This document shows positions 28,870 to 36,867 of a DNA stretch of 64,000 nucleotides, in pieces. The notes under the pieces were generated by a model. That model was not told the origin of the DNA and did no database searches. It was given only the letters and a program-made list of their open reading frames with translations. Within the stretch, counting starts at the first letter, position 1. Each line of letters starts with the position of its first letter. The translations under genes were made by a program, and so were the position numbers. The stretch is from Caulobacter sp. FWC26 (GTDB lineage: Bacteria; Pseudomonadota; Alphaproteobacteria; Caulobacterales; Caulobacteraceae): contig NZ_CP033875.1 of NCBI RefSeq assembly GCF_002742645.2, positions 4,132,001 to 4,196,000 of the forward strand, read 5' to 3'.

Positions 28870-29266
28870 GGGCGGAGCGGGCCTAGCGACTTTCGAACCG
28901 AGGTTCTGAGCCTGTTAGGCCCGGGCCTCGCGCACAATCTCGGACATGAACCACACGAGAGAAGGTTGTGAGTCGAAGGTGGGCCAAACCGTCGAAAAGC
29001 TCAAGAGCAAGGGATAGTCAGGTGAGCCCCGCGCCTCTGTCGCAACGCCCCTTGCTGCGGCTGCGAATTTCGCAGCGAGACACGACGCTGCTCAGAACAG
29101 TATATTTCAAGTAAACGTCGATTATGAAACGTATAACGAGCGCGCAGCATGCGACGGAAGATGAATTTCCTGTAATTCTATCCGATATGTAATCTACCTT
29201 TCAGGCTTGTAACTTGAGGTGAACGCACGCGCCCTTCAGACCTTCCGTCACTGAGGGGAACCGGTG
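28870..29266. other. Intergenic region upstream of a TonB receptor: AT-rich, with one palindrome
   Basis: About 400 bp between yjhX and the TonB receptor without a convincing gene. The right half (about 29090-29210) is markedly AT-rich for this genome, as expected of promoter DNA. A perfect palindrome GCTGCGAA-T-TTCGCAGC lies at 29060-29076, about 190 bp before the receptor start, and may be a regulator site. A 23-codon ORF at about 28947 has no supporting features. Confidence 0.5.
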
Positions 29267-31309
29267 ATGACTAAGACGATGCTTCTGGCCAGCGCGGCCG
29301 CCATTCTGCTGGCCGGCGCCGCCCAGGCCGCCGAACTGACGCCTGAGCAAGTGGCCGCCCAGGCCGAAGCCGCCCAGCGCGGGGTTCTGGTTTTCCAGCC
29401 CGACTTCTTCGCCGCCCAACGTCCGAACACGGCGCTGGAGATGGTCCAGCGCGTGCCCGGGTTCTCGGTTCAAGACGGCACCGGCGCTCGGGGCTTCGAA
29501 GGCGCAGTCGGAAACATCCTGATCAACGGCGCCCGTCCGGCCTCCAAGAACGACACCGGCAGCAACGTGCTGTCACGCACCCAGGCCAACCGCGTCGAGC
29601 GGATCGAGTTGATCCGGGGCGGCGCGCCGGGCGTCGACATGCAGGGCTATTCGGTGGTCGTGAACGTGATCCTGAAGAAGGGCGCCAACCGCCAGTCGAT
29701 CCTGACGTGGAACACCAGCCAGTTCGACGGTGGTCGTGACCTCTATGGCGGCAGCTATCAATTCACCGCCACGAACGGCGACAAGAGCTGGGGTGTGACG
29801 CTGAGCGACGGGATCGGCAGCAGCGACTCCAACGGCCCCGGCACGAACATCCGACGCGACGCCACCGGCAAGATCATCCGCGACGAGAAGTTCCTGAACG
29901 ATAGCTGGGGCGGCGGACGCAGCATCCGGGGCAATTATTCAGCGCCGCTGGGCGGCGGCAAGATCGAGGCGACGGCTCGCTTTGGCGTCAATGACTGGAA
30001 CCAGTGGCAGACCCTCACCTCGCCGACCGCCGAACGCCGCAGCGACTATGCCGATGAGAGCCGATCGGGCGAGCTCGGCCTGACCTACACGCGCCCGCTG
30101 GCGCCCAACTGGGCTCTGGAGACGAGGGCCATCCATAGCTTCGAGAGTTTCGAAAGCGCTTCGACCAGCGACGAAACGCTGAACGGCGTCAAGGCCGCTC
30201 AGCAACGCTTCACGGGCGACGGCGACAGCGGCGAGTCAATCTTTCGCGCCCAAATTCGGCACGACTGGAGCAAGGCGATCACCGTCGAGACCGGCGCCGA
30301 AGCCGCCTACAACATGCTCGACGTGAAACAGGCCTATTCGGTGGGCGGCGCGGCCGTGCCGCTGCCCAGCGCCTCGGTCAAGGTCGAGGAGTTGCGCGGC
30401 GAAGCCTTCTCGAAGGCCACCTGGCGGGTCAATCCGCGCCTGACGCTGGAAGGCGGCCTGCGCCTGGAGACCTCGACGATCAAGCAGTCGGGCGACGCGG
30501 AGAACAAGAAGAGCTTCTTCTACGCCAAGCCCCGGTTCCTGGCGACGTGGACGCCCGTGGCCAACAATCAGCTGCGCTTCCGTTTCGAGCGGGAGCTTGG
30601 CCAACTGGACTTTGAGGACTTCGCCGCCTCGTCGGACCTGGAGGAAGGCAATGTCTACGGCGGTAATGTCGAGCTGAAGCCTGAGCAGCGCTGGATCACC
30701 GAGATCGGCTATGAGCGCCGCTTCTGGGGCGAAGGGATCGTCGCGATCACCTATCGCCATGACGAGATCATCGGCGTGATCGACCGCCTGCCGCTGCCCG
30801 GCGGCCTCTCGGCCGTGGGCAATATCGGCGACGCCACCCTGGATCGCCTAAGCCTCAACATCGTGGTCCCGACCGACAAGTTGGGGATCAAGGGCGGCCG
30901 TTTCACCTTCAAGAACGACTGGAACGAAACGCACGTGAAGGACCCGACGACCGGTCTGGATCGTCCGATCTCGCGCGTGCGGCCAACCCAGGCCAATATC
31001 GGCTTCCAGCAGGATCTGACGAAGTACAAGACCCAATGGGGGATCAACTGGCTGCCGCTGCTCGGGCAGGGCACCTATGATGTCGACCAGACCAGCGTCT
31101 GGCGCGGCGCGCAGTACTACGAGCTCTTCGCCGAATATAAGCCCACCCCGACCCTGGCCATCCGCGCGCAGCTGAACCTGTGGGATGACTTCAGCATCCG
31201 CCGCACGGTCTTCGCCAACCGCGGCCCCAACCGCGCGGTCGCCTTCGTCGAGGACCGCGCGATCAACCCGCGAACCTTCATGAGCTTCCGGGTGCGCAAG
31301 ACGTTCTAA
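29267..31309 (+). CDS. TonB-dependent outer-membrane receptor
   Basis: A 680-residue receptor with a signal peptide (MTKTMLLASAAAILLAGAAQA), then a plug domain (ALEMVQRVPGFSVQDG, NILINGARP, RVERIELIRGGAPGVDMQGYSVVVNVILKK) and a C-terminal beta-barrel of alternating aromatic strands, ending RVRKTF with the terminal Phe used by the Bam machinery. The ligand is unknown; the plug start resembles the receptors with short N-termini common in Caulobacter. The ATG at 29267 follows GAGGGGAA. The stop codon once overlapped that of the convergent hydrolase gene; an IS481 element now lies 12 bp beyond it. Confidence 0.9.
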   Translation: MTKTMLLASAAAILLAGAAQAAELTPEQVAAQAEAAQRGVLVFQPDFFAAQRPNTALEMVQRVPGFSVQDGTGARGFEGAVGNILINGARPASKNDTGSNVLSRTQANRVERIELIRGGAPGVDMQGYSVVVNVILKKGANRQSILTWNTSQFDGGRDLYGGSYQFTATNGDKSWGVTLSDGIGSSDSNGPGTNIRRDATGKIIRDEKFLNDSWGGGRSIRGNYSAPLGGGKIEATARFGVNDWNQWQTLTSPTAERRSDYADESRSGELGLTYTRPLAPNWALETRAIHSFESFESASTSDETLNGVKAAQQRFTGDGDSGESIFRAQIRHDWSKAITVETGAEAAYNMLDVKQAYSVGGAAVPLPSASVKVEELRGEAFSKATWRVNPRLTLEGGLRLETSTIKQSGDAENKKSFFYAKPRFLATWTPVANNQLRFRFERELGQLDFEDFAASSDLEEGNVYGGNVELKPEQRWITEIGYERRFWGEGIVAITYRHDEIIGVIDRLPLPGGLSAVGNIGDATLDRLSLNIVVPTDKLGIKGGRFTFKNDWNETHVKDPTTGLDRPISRVRPTQANIGFQQDLTKYKTQWGINWLPLLGQGTYDVDQTSVWRGAQYYELFAEYKPTPTLAIRAQLNLWDDFSIRRTVFANRGPNRAVAFVEDRAINPRTFMSFRVRKTF

Positions 31310-31315
31310 GGTTGG

Positions 31316-31321
31316 CCTAGC
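31316..31321 (+). repeat. Left target-site duplication CCTAGC of the IS481-type element
   Basis: The six bases CCTAGC directly before the left end (TGTCG at 31322) are repeated exactly after the right end at 32348-32353. IS481 elements are known to insert at NCTAGN and duplicate six bases, so this is a textbook footprint and shows that the insertion is intact and recent. Confidence 0.92.
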
Positions 31322-32347
31322 TGTCGAAGCTATGAAGGTTGTTCACCCGGAGGCGGGCTTGAACGAAGCTGGGGTTGCGACACTCCACTTCCATGGCCGG
31401 GAGCCCCCGGATGAACATCCATCAGAATGCCCGCCTGACGCCGCTTGGTCGAGCGGCGATGATTTCACGGATCGAGGTTGAAGGCTGGTCGGTGGCTAGG
31501 GCCGCCGAAGCCTTCGGAATTTCACGCCAGACGGTCGGTAAGTGGCTGCAACGGCATCGGCGGGGCGGCGAGCGAAGGCTTCACGACCGCAGCTCGGCGC
31601 CCCGCCGATGTCCGCGCAGGACGTCCGCGGAGATCGTCGACCAAGTTCAGACCCTGCGCCGCCAGCGGATGACAGGGCCGGCCATCGCCCGCAACCTGAG
31701 CCTGGCCCGCTCGACTGTGGGGCTGATCTTGCGCCGGCTGGGCCTGGGCAAGCTATCGGCCCTGGAGCCCAGGCCGCCGATCGTCCGATATGAGCGCGCC
31801 GCGCCTGGCGAGATGATCCACCTCGACATCAAGAAGCTGGGCCGGTTCACCGTCGAGGGCCATCGCGTCACCGGCGACCGGCGGGCGGGACGTTCCAAGA
31901 AAGCCGGCTGGGATTTCCTGCACGTCTGCGTCGATGACGCCTCGCGCTTGGCCTACACCGAGATCCTGCCCTCCGAAGGCCAGCACGATACGACCGCCTT
32001 CCTCGAACGCGCCCTGGCCTGGCTGAGCCGCCACGGCGTCGCCGTCCAGCGGGTGATGACCGACAACGGTTCGGCCTATCGCTCCAAGCTCTTCGCCCAG
32101 GCCCTGCGGATCGCCGGCGCCAGGCACGTGCGCACCAAGCCCTACACGCCCAGGACCAATGGCAAGGCCGAGCGCTTCATCCAGACGAGCCTGCGCGAGT
32201 GGGCCTATGGCAGGCCCTATGCCTGCTCGGAGGAACGATCCAACGCCATCAAACCCTGGACCGACGCCTACAACCTAACCCGACCACACTCTGGCATCGG
32301 CGGCCTCACCCCCTGGCAGCGTGTAAACAACCTTCTTGGAAACGACA
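31322..32347 (+). mobile_element. Complete IS481-family insertion sequence, 1,026 bp
   Basis: Both ends begin TGTCG when read inward. The terminal inverted repeats (left 31322-31348, right 32347-32321) agree at 21 of 27 positions, including the uninterrupted core GAAGGTTGTT. The element carries one transposase gene (31411-32352) on the plus strand and is bounded by the 6-bp duplication CCTAGC. Insertion occurred in the last codons of the minus-strand alpha/beta hydrolase gene, just past the stop of the TonB receptor. No passenger genes are present. Confidence 0.95.
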
Positions 32348-32352
32348 CCTAG
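31411..32352 (+). CDS. IS481-family transposase
   Basis: A 313-residue DDE transposase: N-terminal helix-turn-helix (about 24-50: EGWSVARAAEAFGISRQTVGKWLQRH), a second HTH region (about 90-115), then an rve integrase core with Asp139 (MIHLDIKKLG), Asp218 (VMTDNGSAY) and Glu254 (TNGKAERFIQ). The ATG at 31411 follows GGGAG. The frame is uninterrupted, so the enzyme may be active. The last codon spans the element's right end and the TAG stop (32350-32352) lies in the duplicated target site, so the CTAG target supplies the stop. Confidence 0.95.
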   Translation: MNIHQNARLTPLGRAAMISRIEVEGWSVARAAEAFGISRQTVGKWLQRHRRGGERRLHDRSSAPRRCPRRTSAEIVDQVQTLRRQRMTGPAIARNLSLARSTVGLILRRLGLGKLSALEPRPPIVRYERAAPGEMIHLDIKKLGRFTVEGHRVTGDRRAGRSKKAGWDFLHVCVDDASRLAYTEILPSEGQHDTTAFLERALAWLSRHGVAVQRVMTDNGSAYRSKLFAQALRIAGARHVRTKPYTPRTNGKAERFIQTSLREWAYGRPYACSEERSNAIKPWTDAYNLTRPHSGIGGLTPWQRVNNLLGNDT

Positions 32353-33120
32353 CGCTGTCAAAAAGCTGCTGACTTCGGAGACGAACCAGTCGCGGGCGTC
32401 GCGATGGACATAGTGGCCGCCCTTCGGGGCGGCGACCAGCCGCGCAGCCGGCCAACGCTGGACCAGCTTGGCCTGCTGCGAGAGCCATAGCCCATCGAAA
32501 CCGCCCTGCCCGGTGTTGGCGCGGGTCAGGATCAAGGTAGGCGTCGCCCCGCCGGCCGCCTCGGCTTCCTGACGCTCGGTTAGGCTCAGCGCCTCGATCT
32601 CGCGGCGACCGCCCGGCGGGAACGCGTATTTGAGCAGCGGCGGGAATTCGCATCCGCGCTTGATTTTCACCTTGCAGGCGTCGGTAAAGCCGGTCGGCCG
32701 TGTCTCCTCCAGCACGAGCCCCGCGACTTCTCTCGGATTGCGGGCGGCGAAGTGGGCCGCGAACACGCCCCCCAGAGAGTGCCCCAGCAGCACCGGCCTT
32801 TGGATATTCAGCGCGGCGAGCAACCCCTTGAGCTCAGCCTCCGCCCGCACCGCATCGTGAACGCCAGGATCATCGGCGCTGCCGCCGTAACCCGCGCGGT
32901 CATAGGCGATGACGCGCAAGCCTTGGGCCAGGCGCGGGCCGACACCGTCAAAGGTCTCCGCGCCGTCGCCAAGACCGCTCACCATCACCAGCGTCCGGTC
33001 GCCGGCGCCCCATTCGCGGTAGGCGACCTTGCGACCATCGACCATCACCTCGCCGGCATTCGCCCACGAGGCGGCCAGCAGAACAGCCGCGGCGACGCCG
33101 CCGATCATGGGGGTTCGCAC
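32275..33120 (-). CDS. Exported alpha/beta hydrolase, C-terminus replaced by IS481 sequence
   Basis: A 281-residue hydrolase with an N-terminal signal peptide (cleavage after SWANA) and the nucleophile elbow GHSLGG (Ser115); KGGHYVHRD near the end supplies the catalytic His. Ligand unknown; esterase or lipase is likely. The natural end is lost. Reading across the insertion with one target copy removed restores a C-terminus TALGQP with a stop overlapping the TonB receptor stop. Today, after TALG, the frame continues through the IS right end for 23 foreign residues (VVSKKVVYTLPGG...). The catalytic core is intact, so it may still work. The start is a GTG at 33120, eight bases after the pgi stop; an ATG at 33108 is possible. 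Confidence 0.85.
   Translation of the reverse strand: MRTPMIGGVAAAVLLAASWANAGEVMVDGRKVAYREWGAGDRTLVMVSGLGDGAETFDGVGPRLAQGLRVIAYDRAGYGGSADDPGVHDAVRAEAELKGLLAALNIQRPVLLGHSLGGVFAAHFAARNPREVAGLVLEETRPTGFTDACKVKIKRGCEFPPLLKYAFPPGGRREIEALSLTERQEAEAAGGATPTLILTRANTGQGGFDGLWLSQQAKLVQRWPAARLVAAPKGGHYVHRDARDWFVSEVSSFLTALGVVSKKVVYTLPGGEAADARVWSG
32348..32353 (+). repeat. Right target-site duplication CCTAGC
   Basis: Exact copy of 31316-31321. It contains the TAG that ends the transposase frame and also part of the interrupted hydrolase gene on the other strand. Confidence 0.92.
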
Positions 33121-33128
33121 GGCGGCGC

Positions 33129-34748
33129 CTATCGCTTCAGTCGCTGGATTAACGCCGTCGTCGACGGGTCATGCTCACCCGCCGCGCCGTTCTCCAGTTC
33201 CGGCAAGATCCGATTGGCCATCACCTTGCCCAGCTCGACGCCCCACTGGTCGAACGAGTTGATCCCCCAGATCACGCCCTCGACGAAGGTCTTGTGCTCA
33301 TAGAGGGCGATCAGCGCCCCGAACGCCTGGGGGGTCAGGCGGTCCAGGAGCACCAGGGTCGAGGGCCGGTTCCCGGCGAAGGTGCGCTGCGGGGCCAGGG
33401 TGACGATCTCGGCCTCGGACACGCCCTTGGCGGTCAGCTCAGCCACGACGTCCTCCGTGCTCCGCCCGACCATGAAGGCTTCGGCCTGGGCCAAGAGGTT
33501 GGAAAGCAGCTTTTCGTGCATGCCGGCCGGACCTTCGTCCGACTGGGCGACGCCGATCAGCTCCATCGGCGTGATGTCCGTCCCCTGGTGCATGCACTGG
33601 AAATAGGCGTGCTGGACGTTGGTGCCCTCATCGCCGAACACCACCGTGGCCGTGCCGCGCTGGGCCGGCCTGCCGTCGGGACCAACCGACTTGCCGTTGC
33701 TCTCCATCTCCAACTGCTGGAGGAAAGCGGCTAGGCGGCGCAGGCGGTGCGAGTACGGCACGACTGAGCGGGCCCGGCGGTCCAGGCCGTTGCGGTTGAA
33801 GATCTGGGCCAGAGCCACCAGCACCGGCGCGTTCTTGTCGAGCGGGGCCGTGCGGAAGTGCTCGTCCATGGCCGCGCCGCCGTCGAGGAAGCCCTGGAAC
33901 GCGTCCCAGCCCGCCGCGACGGCCACCGACAGGCTGACCGAAGACCAAAGCGAATAGCGGCCGCCGACCCAATCCCAGAAGCCGAACACCCGCTCGTCGG
34001 GCACGCCGAAGGCGGCGGTCTTGTCCAGCGCGGTCGAGATGGCGGCCAGGTGCTGATTAGCCCCCTGCTCGCCCAAGGCCGCCACCAGCCATGCGCGCGC
34101 GGCTCCGGCGTTGGCCATGGTTTCCTGGGTCGTGAAGGTCTTGGAGACCACCATGACCAGGGTCTCCTCCGGGTCCATGTCGGCGGTCGTCAAGGCGAAC
34201 TCGGCGCCGTCGACATTGGCCACGAAGCGCAGGTCGATCGACGGCTTGACCGGACGTAGGGCGTCCCACAGCAGGCGCGGACCGAGGTCCGAACCGCCGA
34301 TGCCGATGTGGAGGATAGCCTTGAACGGCTTGCCGGTCGCGCCCTTGATCACCCCCGAACGCACCGCCTCGGCGAAAGCCTTCATCCGCTGACGGACAGC
34401 CTCGACCTCGGCGATGACCGGCTGGCCCAGCGCCTTGATGTCGGCGTTGGCCGGGGCGCGCAGGGCCGTGTGCAGCACCGCGCGGCTCTCGGACGAATTG
34501 ATGGCCTCGCCGCCGTACATGCGGGCCCGAGCGCCTTCGACATCGGCCGCATGCGCCAGATCCAGCGCAGCTTCCAGGCCCGCCTCATCCCAAGCCTGCT
34601 TAGAAAGATCCAGGTGCAAGCCCGCGACGTCCAAAGTCAGCGCCTCGAGGCGCCCAGGCTCGGCGTCGAAAAACTCGACGATACGCTTGTCGCCGGCGGC
34701 CTTGGCGGCGGCTTCCAGGCGGGTCCAGGCGGCGTCGAGATCGGCCAT
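33129..34748 (-). CDS. pgi: Glucose-6-phosphate isomerase
   Basis: Interconverts glucose 6-phosphate and fructose 6-phosphate. The 539-residue protein carries the expected blocks: HIGIGGSDLGPRLLWDAL, VVSKTFTTQETMANA, the PGI signature FGFWDWVGGRYSLWSSV, FGDEGTNVQHAYFQCMHQGTD and SFDQWGVELGK. The ATG at 34748 is the start. The alpha/beta hydrolase gene follows eight bases downstream on the same transcript, so pgi and the hydrolase form an operon whose last gene was hit by the IS. Confidence 0.96.
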   Translation of the reverse strand: MADLDAAWTRLEAAAKAAGDKRIVEFFDAEPGRLEALTLDVAGLHLDLSKQAWDEAGLEAALDLAHAADVEGARARMYGGEAINSSESRAVLHTALRAPANADIKALGQPVIAEVEAVRQRMKAFAEAVRSGVIKGATGKPFKAILHIGIGGSDLGPRLLWDALRPVKPSIDLRFVANVDGAEFALTTADMDPEETLVMVVSKTFTTQETMANAGAARAWLVAALGEQGANQHLAAISTALDKTAAFGVPDERVFGFWDWVGGRYSLWSSVSLSVAVAAGWDAFQGFLDGGAAMDEHFRTAPLDKNAPVLVALAQIFNRNGLDRRARSVVPYSHRLRRLAAFLQQLEMESNGKSVGPDGRPAQRGTATVVFGDEGTNVQHAYFQCMHQGTDITPMELIGVAQSDEGPAGMHEKLLSNLLAQAEAFMVGRSTEDVVAELTAKGVSEAEIVTLAPQRTFAGNRPSTLVLLDRLTPQAFGALIALYEHKTFVEGVIWGINSFDQWGVELGKVMANRILPELENGAAGEHDPSTTALIQRLKR

Positions 34749-34852
34749 GTCGTCCTCACGGTTTTGGTAAATCGGCGTTTACGAAACCGGGCTTATCAAA
34801 CAGGCGCCGCCACGTCATGGCAGACCAATGACGTTTTTTGCGGGAGCTCCTC

Positions 34853-35347
34853 ATGTCTTGTGACGCCGTCGCCTTTTCCGCCATGCTCTGGATGGCGTCG
34901 TTCAACCCAGGGCAAGGCGCCGGCCCGACCCTGGCGGTTATGCAAGCGCCCGCAGCGCCGGCGTCCGTTGCGGGCGAGCCGTTGTTCATCGACATCGTCA
35001 AACGCGCCCGCCAACTGAAGGCCCAGACCGAGGCCTATCGCGCGCAGTTGGCCAAGGCTGACCCGACCGGTCCCGCCTCGACGCTCAAAGCCTTCGACGC
35101 GTTCTCCGGAAAAATCCGTGATTTGGCCGCGCTCGACATGAAGGGCCACGTCACCCTGAGGGAACGCGGGGCGGTCGACGACCTCAAGTGCATCCTGCGC
35201 GGCATCAGCCAGGACCTGCCCGAGAAACTCGCCGCCGTCCGCGCCGCCACGACGCTCAAAGCTCAGGACCTCGCGCTACGCGACATGGTCTATCTGCTGA
35301 ACGACAACGTCGAAGTGATCACCGCGCCGCCCCGACCAGCCGCTTAG
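34853..35347 (+). CDS. Hypothetical protein, 164 residues
   Basis: Not recognised. The ATG at 34853 follows GGGAG. The N-terminus (MSCDAVAFSAMLWMASFNPGQGAGP) is hydrophobic but not a clean signal peptide. After residue 45 the protein is helical and charged: DIVKRARQLKAQTEAYRAQLAKAD, TLKAFDAFSGKIRDLAAL, LKCILRGISQDLPEKLAAV, resembling a small four-helix bundle. It is divergent from pgi by about 100 bp and converges on the redoxin gene. Confidence 0.7.
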   Translation: MSCDAVAFSAMLWMASFNPGQGAGPTLAVMQAPAAPASVAGEPLFIDIVKRARQLKAQTEAYRAQLAKADPTGPASTLKAFDAFSGKIRDLAALDMKGHVTLRERGAVDDLKCILRGISQDLPEKLAAVRAATTLKAQDLALRDMVYLLNDNVEVITAPPRPAA

Positions 35348-35359
35348 AATCCTCTGGGT

Positions 35360-35965
35360 TTAAACGTCCTTGTACTTCACCGAGCAACCGTAGGGCGCGA
35401 CGAAGGGCGTGGCGACCTTGCGCCCAGCCTTCACGTCGGCGAGAGCCGCCGCGACGAGGTTCTTGGCGCCCTGGATATCCTCGACCTTGCTGGTCGGCTT
35501 GTCGTCGATCGCGCCCTCGTAGACCACCGCGCCCATCCTATCGATGACGAACATGTGCGGCGTCGTCTTGGCCTTGTAGAGCGTGGCGACCTTGTTGTCT
35601 GCGTCGAGCAGAAGAGCCGTGGGCTTGGCGCCCTTGGCGTTCATCCAGCTCTTGGCGGCCGCGCCGTCGGCGAAGTGCCCCTGCTTGCCCGGCGCCGACG
35701 AGGCGATGGTCAGCCACACGACGCCGTCGGCGCGCGCGGCCTGCTGCAGGCCTTGCATGTTCCCCGAATAGTGCTTGCGGACATAAGGGCAGCCCTCGTT
35801 GGTCCATTCCAAGACCACGGTCTTGCCGCGAAACTCCGAAAGTGACCGGGCCTTTCCATCGGCGTCGATCGCCGTGAAGTCGGGCGCGGGTCGCGCGTGG
35901 GCGATGGCGGGAACAAGGGCGGTCAGCGGCAGGGCGGCGGCCACCAGGCGGCGTGTGATCGGCAT
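35360..35965 (-). CDS. Exported redoxin-domain protein with a single active-site cysteine
   Basis: A 201-residue periplasmic protein: signal peptide MPITRRLVAAALPLTALVPAIAHA, then an AhpC/TSA-like thioredoxin fold with APDFTAIDADGKARSLSEFRGK and WTNEGCPYVRKHY. The motif is CPYV, so only the first Cys (Cys59) is present and the CxxC of reducing thioredoxins is lost; TPHMFVIDRMG and VYEGAIDD complete the fold. It may be a one-cysteine peroxiredoxin-like or non-catalytic member. The start is the ATG at 35965 with GGAG upstream. Confidence 0.82.
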   Translation of the reverse strand: MPITRRLVAAALPLTALVPAIAHARPAPDFTAIDADGKARSLSEFRGKTVVLEWTNEGCPYVRKHYSGNMQGLQQAARADGVVWLTIASSAPGKQGHFADGAAAKSWMNAKGAKPTALLLDADNKVATLYKAKTTPHMFVIDRMGAVVYEGAIDDKPTSKVEDIQGAKNLVAAALADVKAGRKVATPFVAPYGCSVKYKDV

Positions 35966-36129
35966 GTCGGGTCTCCAGCGGCGAACACTGTGGATCAAAC
36001 TCTCACAGACCCGAGATATGCGGAAGATTCGCAGTCGCAATGTTGTGGGGGTCGAAACTTCGCCACACGGACTTGATCCGTAGGCCCTTGCCACTCAGAA
36101 GAAGTCTCCCTCCCGTCCGCAGTACACTG

Positions 36130-36861
36130 ATGTCCCGTTCGAGAACCGCCCTTGCCCTGATCGGCGCCGCTCTTCTAGCGAACGCCTGTGCGACGCAGAC
36201 CAGCACGACCGTGTTCGTGCCCGTGGTCGCCCCGACGCCGCCGAGCTCGCTGACGCCGCAGCCGATCATGCTGTTCAACCAGACCAAGGACGGCCGCAAG
36301 CTGTTCACCCTGGATGCGGAGTTCCCCTATTGCGACGTCGAGACCGGCAAGGTGATCGTGGTGCCGCGTTGGTACGTCACCGACTTCGCCAGTGTGCCTT
36401 GGTACGGCCAAGCCTTCATCGACCCGCAGGGCCCGACGGCCCGCGCCGCGATCGTCCACGACTGGCTCTACACGCTGGGCGAGCCCGGCAAGCGCGAGGA
36501 GGCCGACCAGATCTTCCTGCGGGCGATGCTGCGGTACGGTGTCCCGCCTTTCCAGGCCAACCTCGCCTATCAGGCGGTGCGCCTGGGCGGTGAGAAGGGC
36601 TACGGCCTGCCGACTGACTGGCGCTTCGTCGATCCCAAGCGCCAGGACCTGGTGCAGCCGCCCCCGTTCGCCAAGCCGCGTTCGGGCATGGTGCGCTATT
36701 TCCCCAAGTGCCAGGGCTTTAGCGCCCTGATCCAGACAGGCTGGCGCGCCTATCCCATCAAGACCGCACCCCTGACCGTGCCGCCACCGGTGGTTGTGAC
36801 CAAGACGCCGCTGGACCAGGTCAAGGCCAAGCTGCCGTTCGGAAACGACAAAAAGAAGTAG
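36130..36861 (+). CDS. DUF1353-family exported protein, possible lipoprotein
   Basis: A 243-residue protein starting MSRSRTALALIGAALLANACATQ. The hydrophobic stretch ends at a Cys in a weak lipobox (ANAC), so lipid attachment is possible. The DUF1353 core shows FPYCDVETGKVIVVPRWYVTDFASVPW and AAIVHDWLYTLGEPGKREEADQIFLRAM. The family has no known function but often appears near phage or envelope genes. The start is the ATG at 36130. It converges on dsbD with a six-base gap. Confidence 0.8.
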   Translation: MSRSRTALALIGAALLANACATQTSTTVFVPVVAPTPPSSLTPQPIMLFNQTKDGRKLFTLDAEFPYCDVETGKVIVVPRWYVTDFASVPWYGQAFIDPQGPTARAAIVHDWLYTLGEPGKREEADQIFLRAMLRYGVPPFQANLAYQAVRLGGEKGYGLPTDWRFVDPKRQDLVQPPPFAKPRSGMVRYFPKCQGFSALIQTGWRAYPIKTAPLTVPPPVVVTKTPLDQVKAKLPFGNDKKK

Positions 36862-36867
36862 CGCGGC

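Noticed and set aside
28947..29018. 23-codon ORF in the 28.9-29.3 kb gap
   Set aside because: Peptide is charged and featureless, with no supporting signal; too short to trust.
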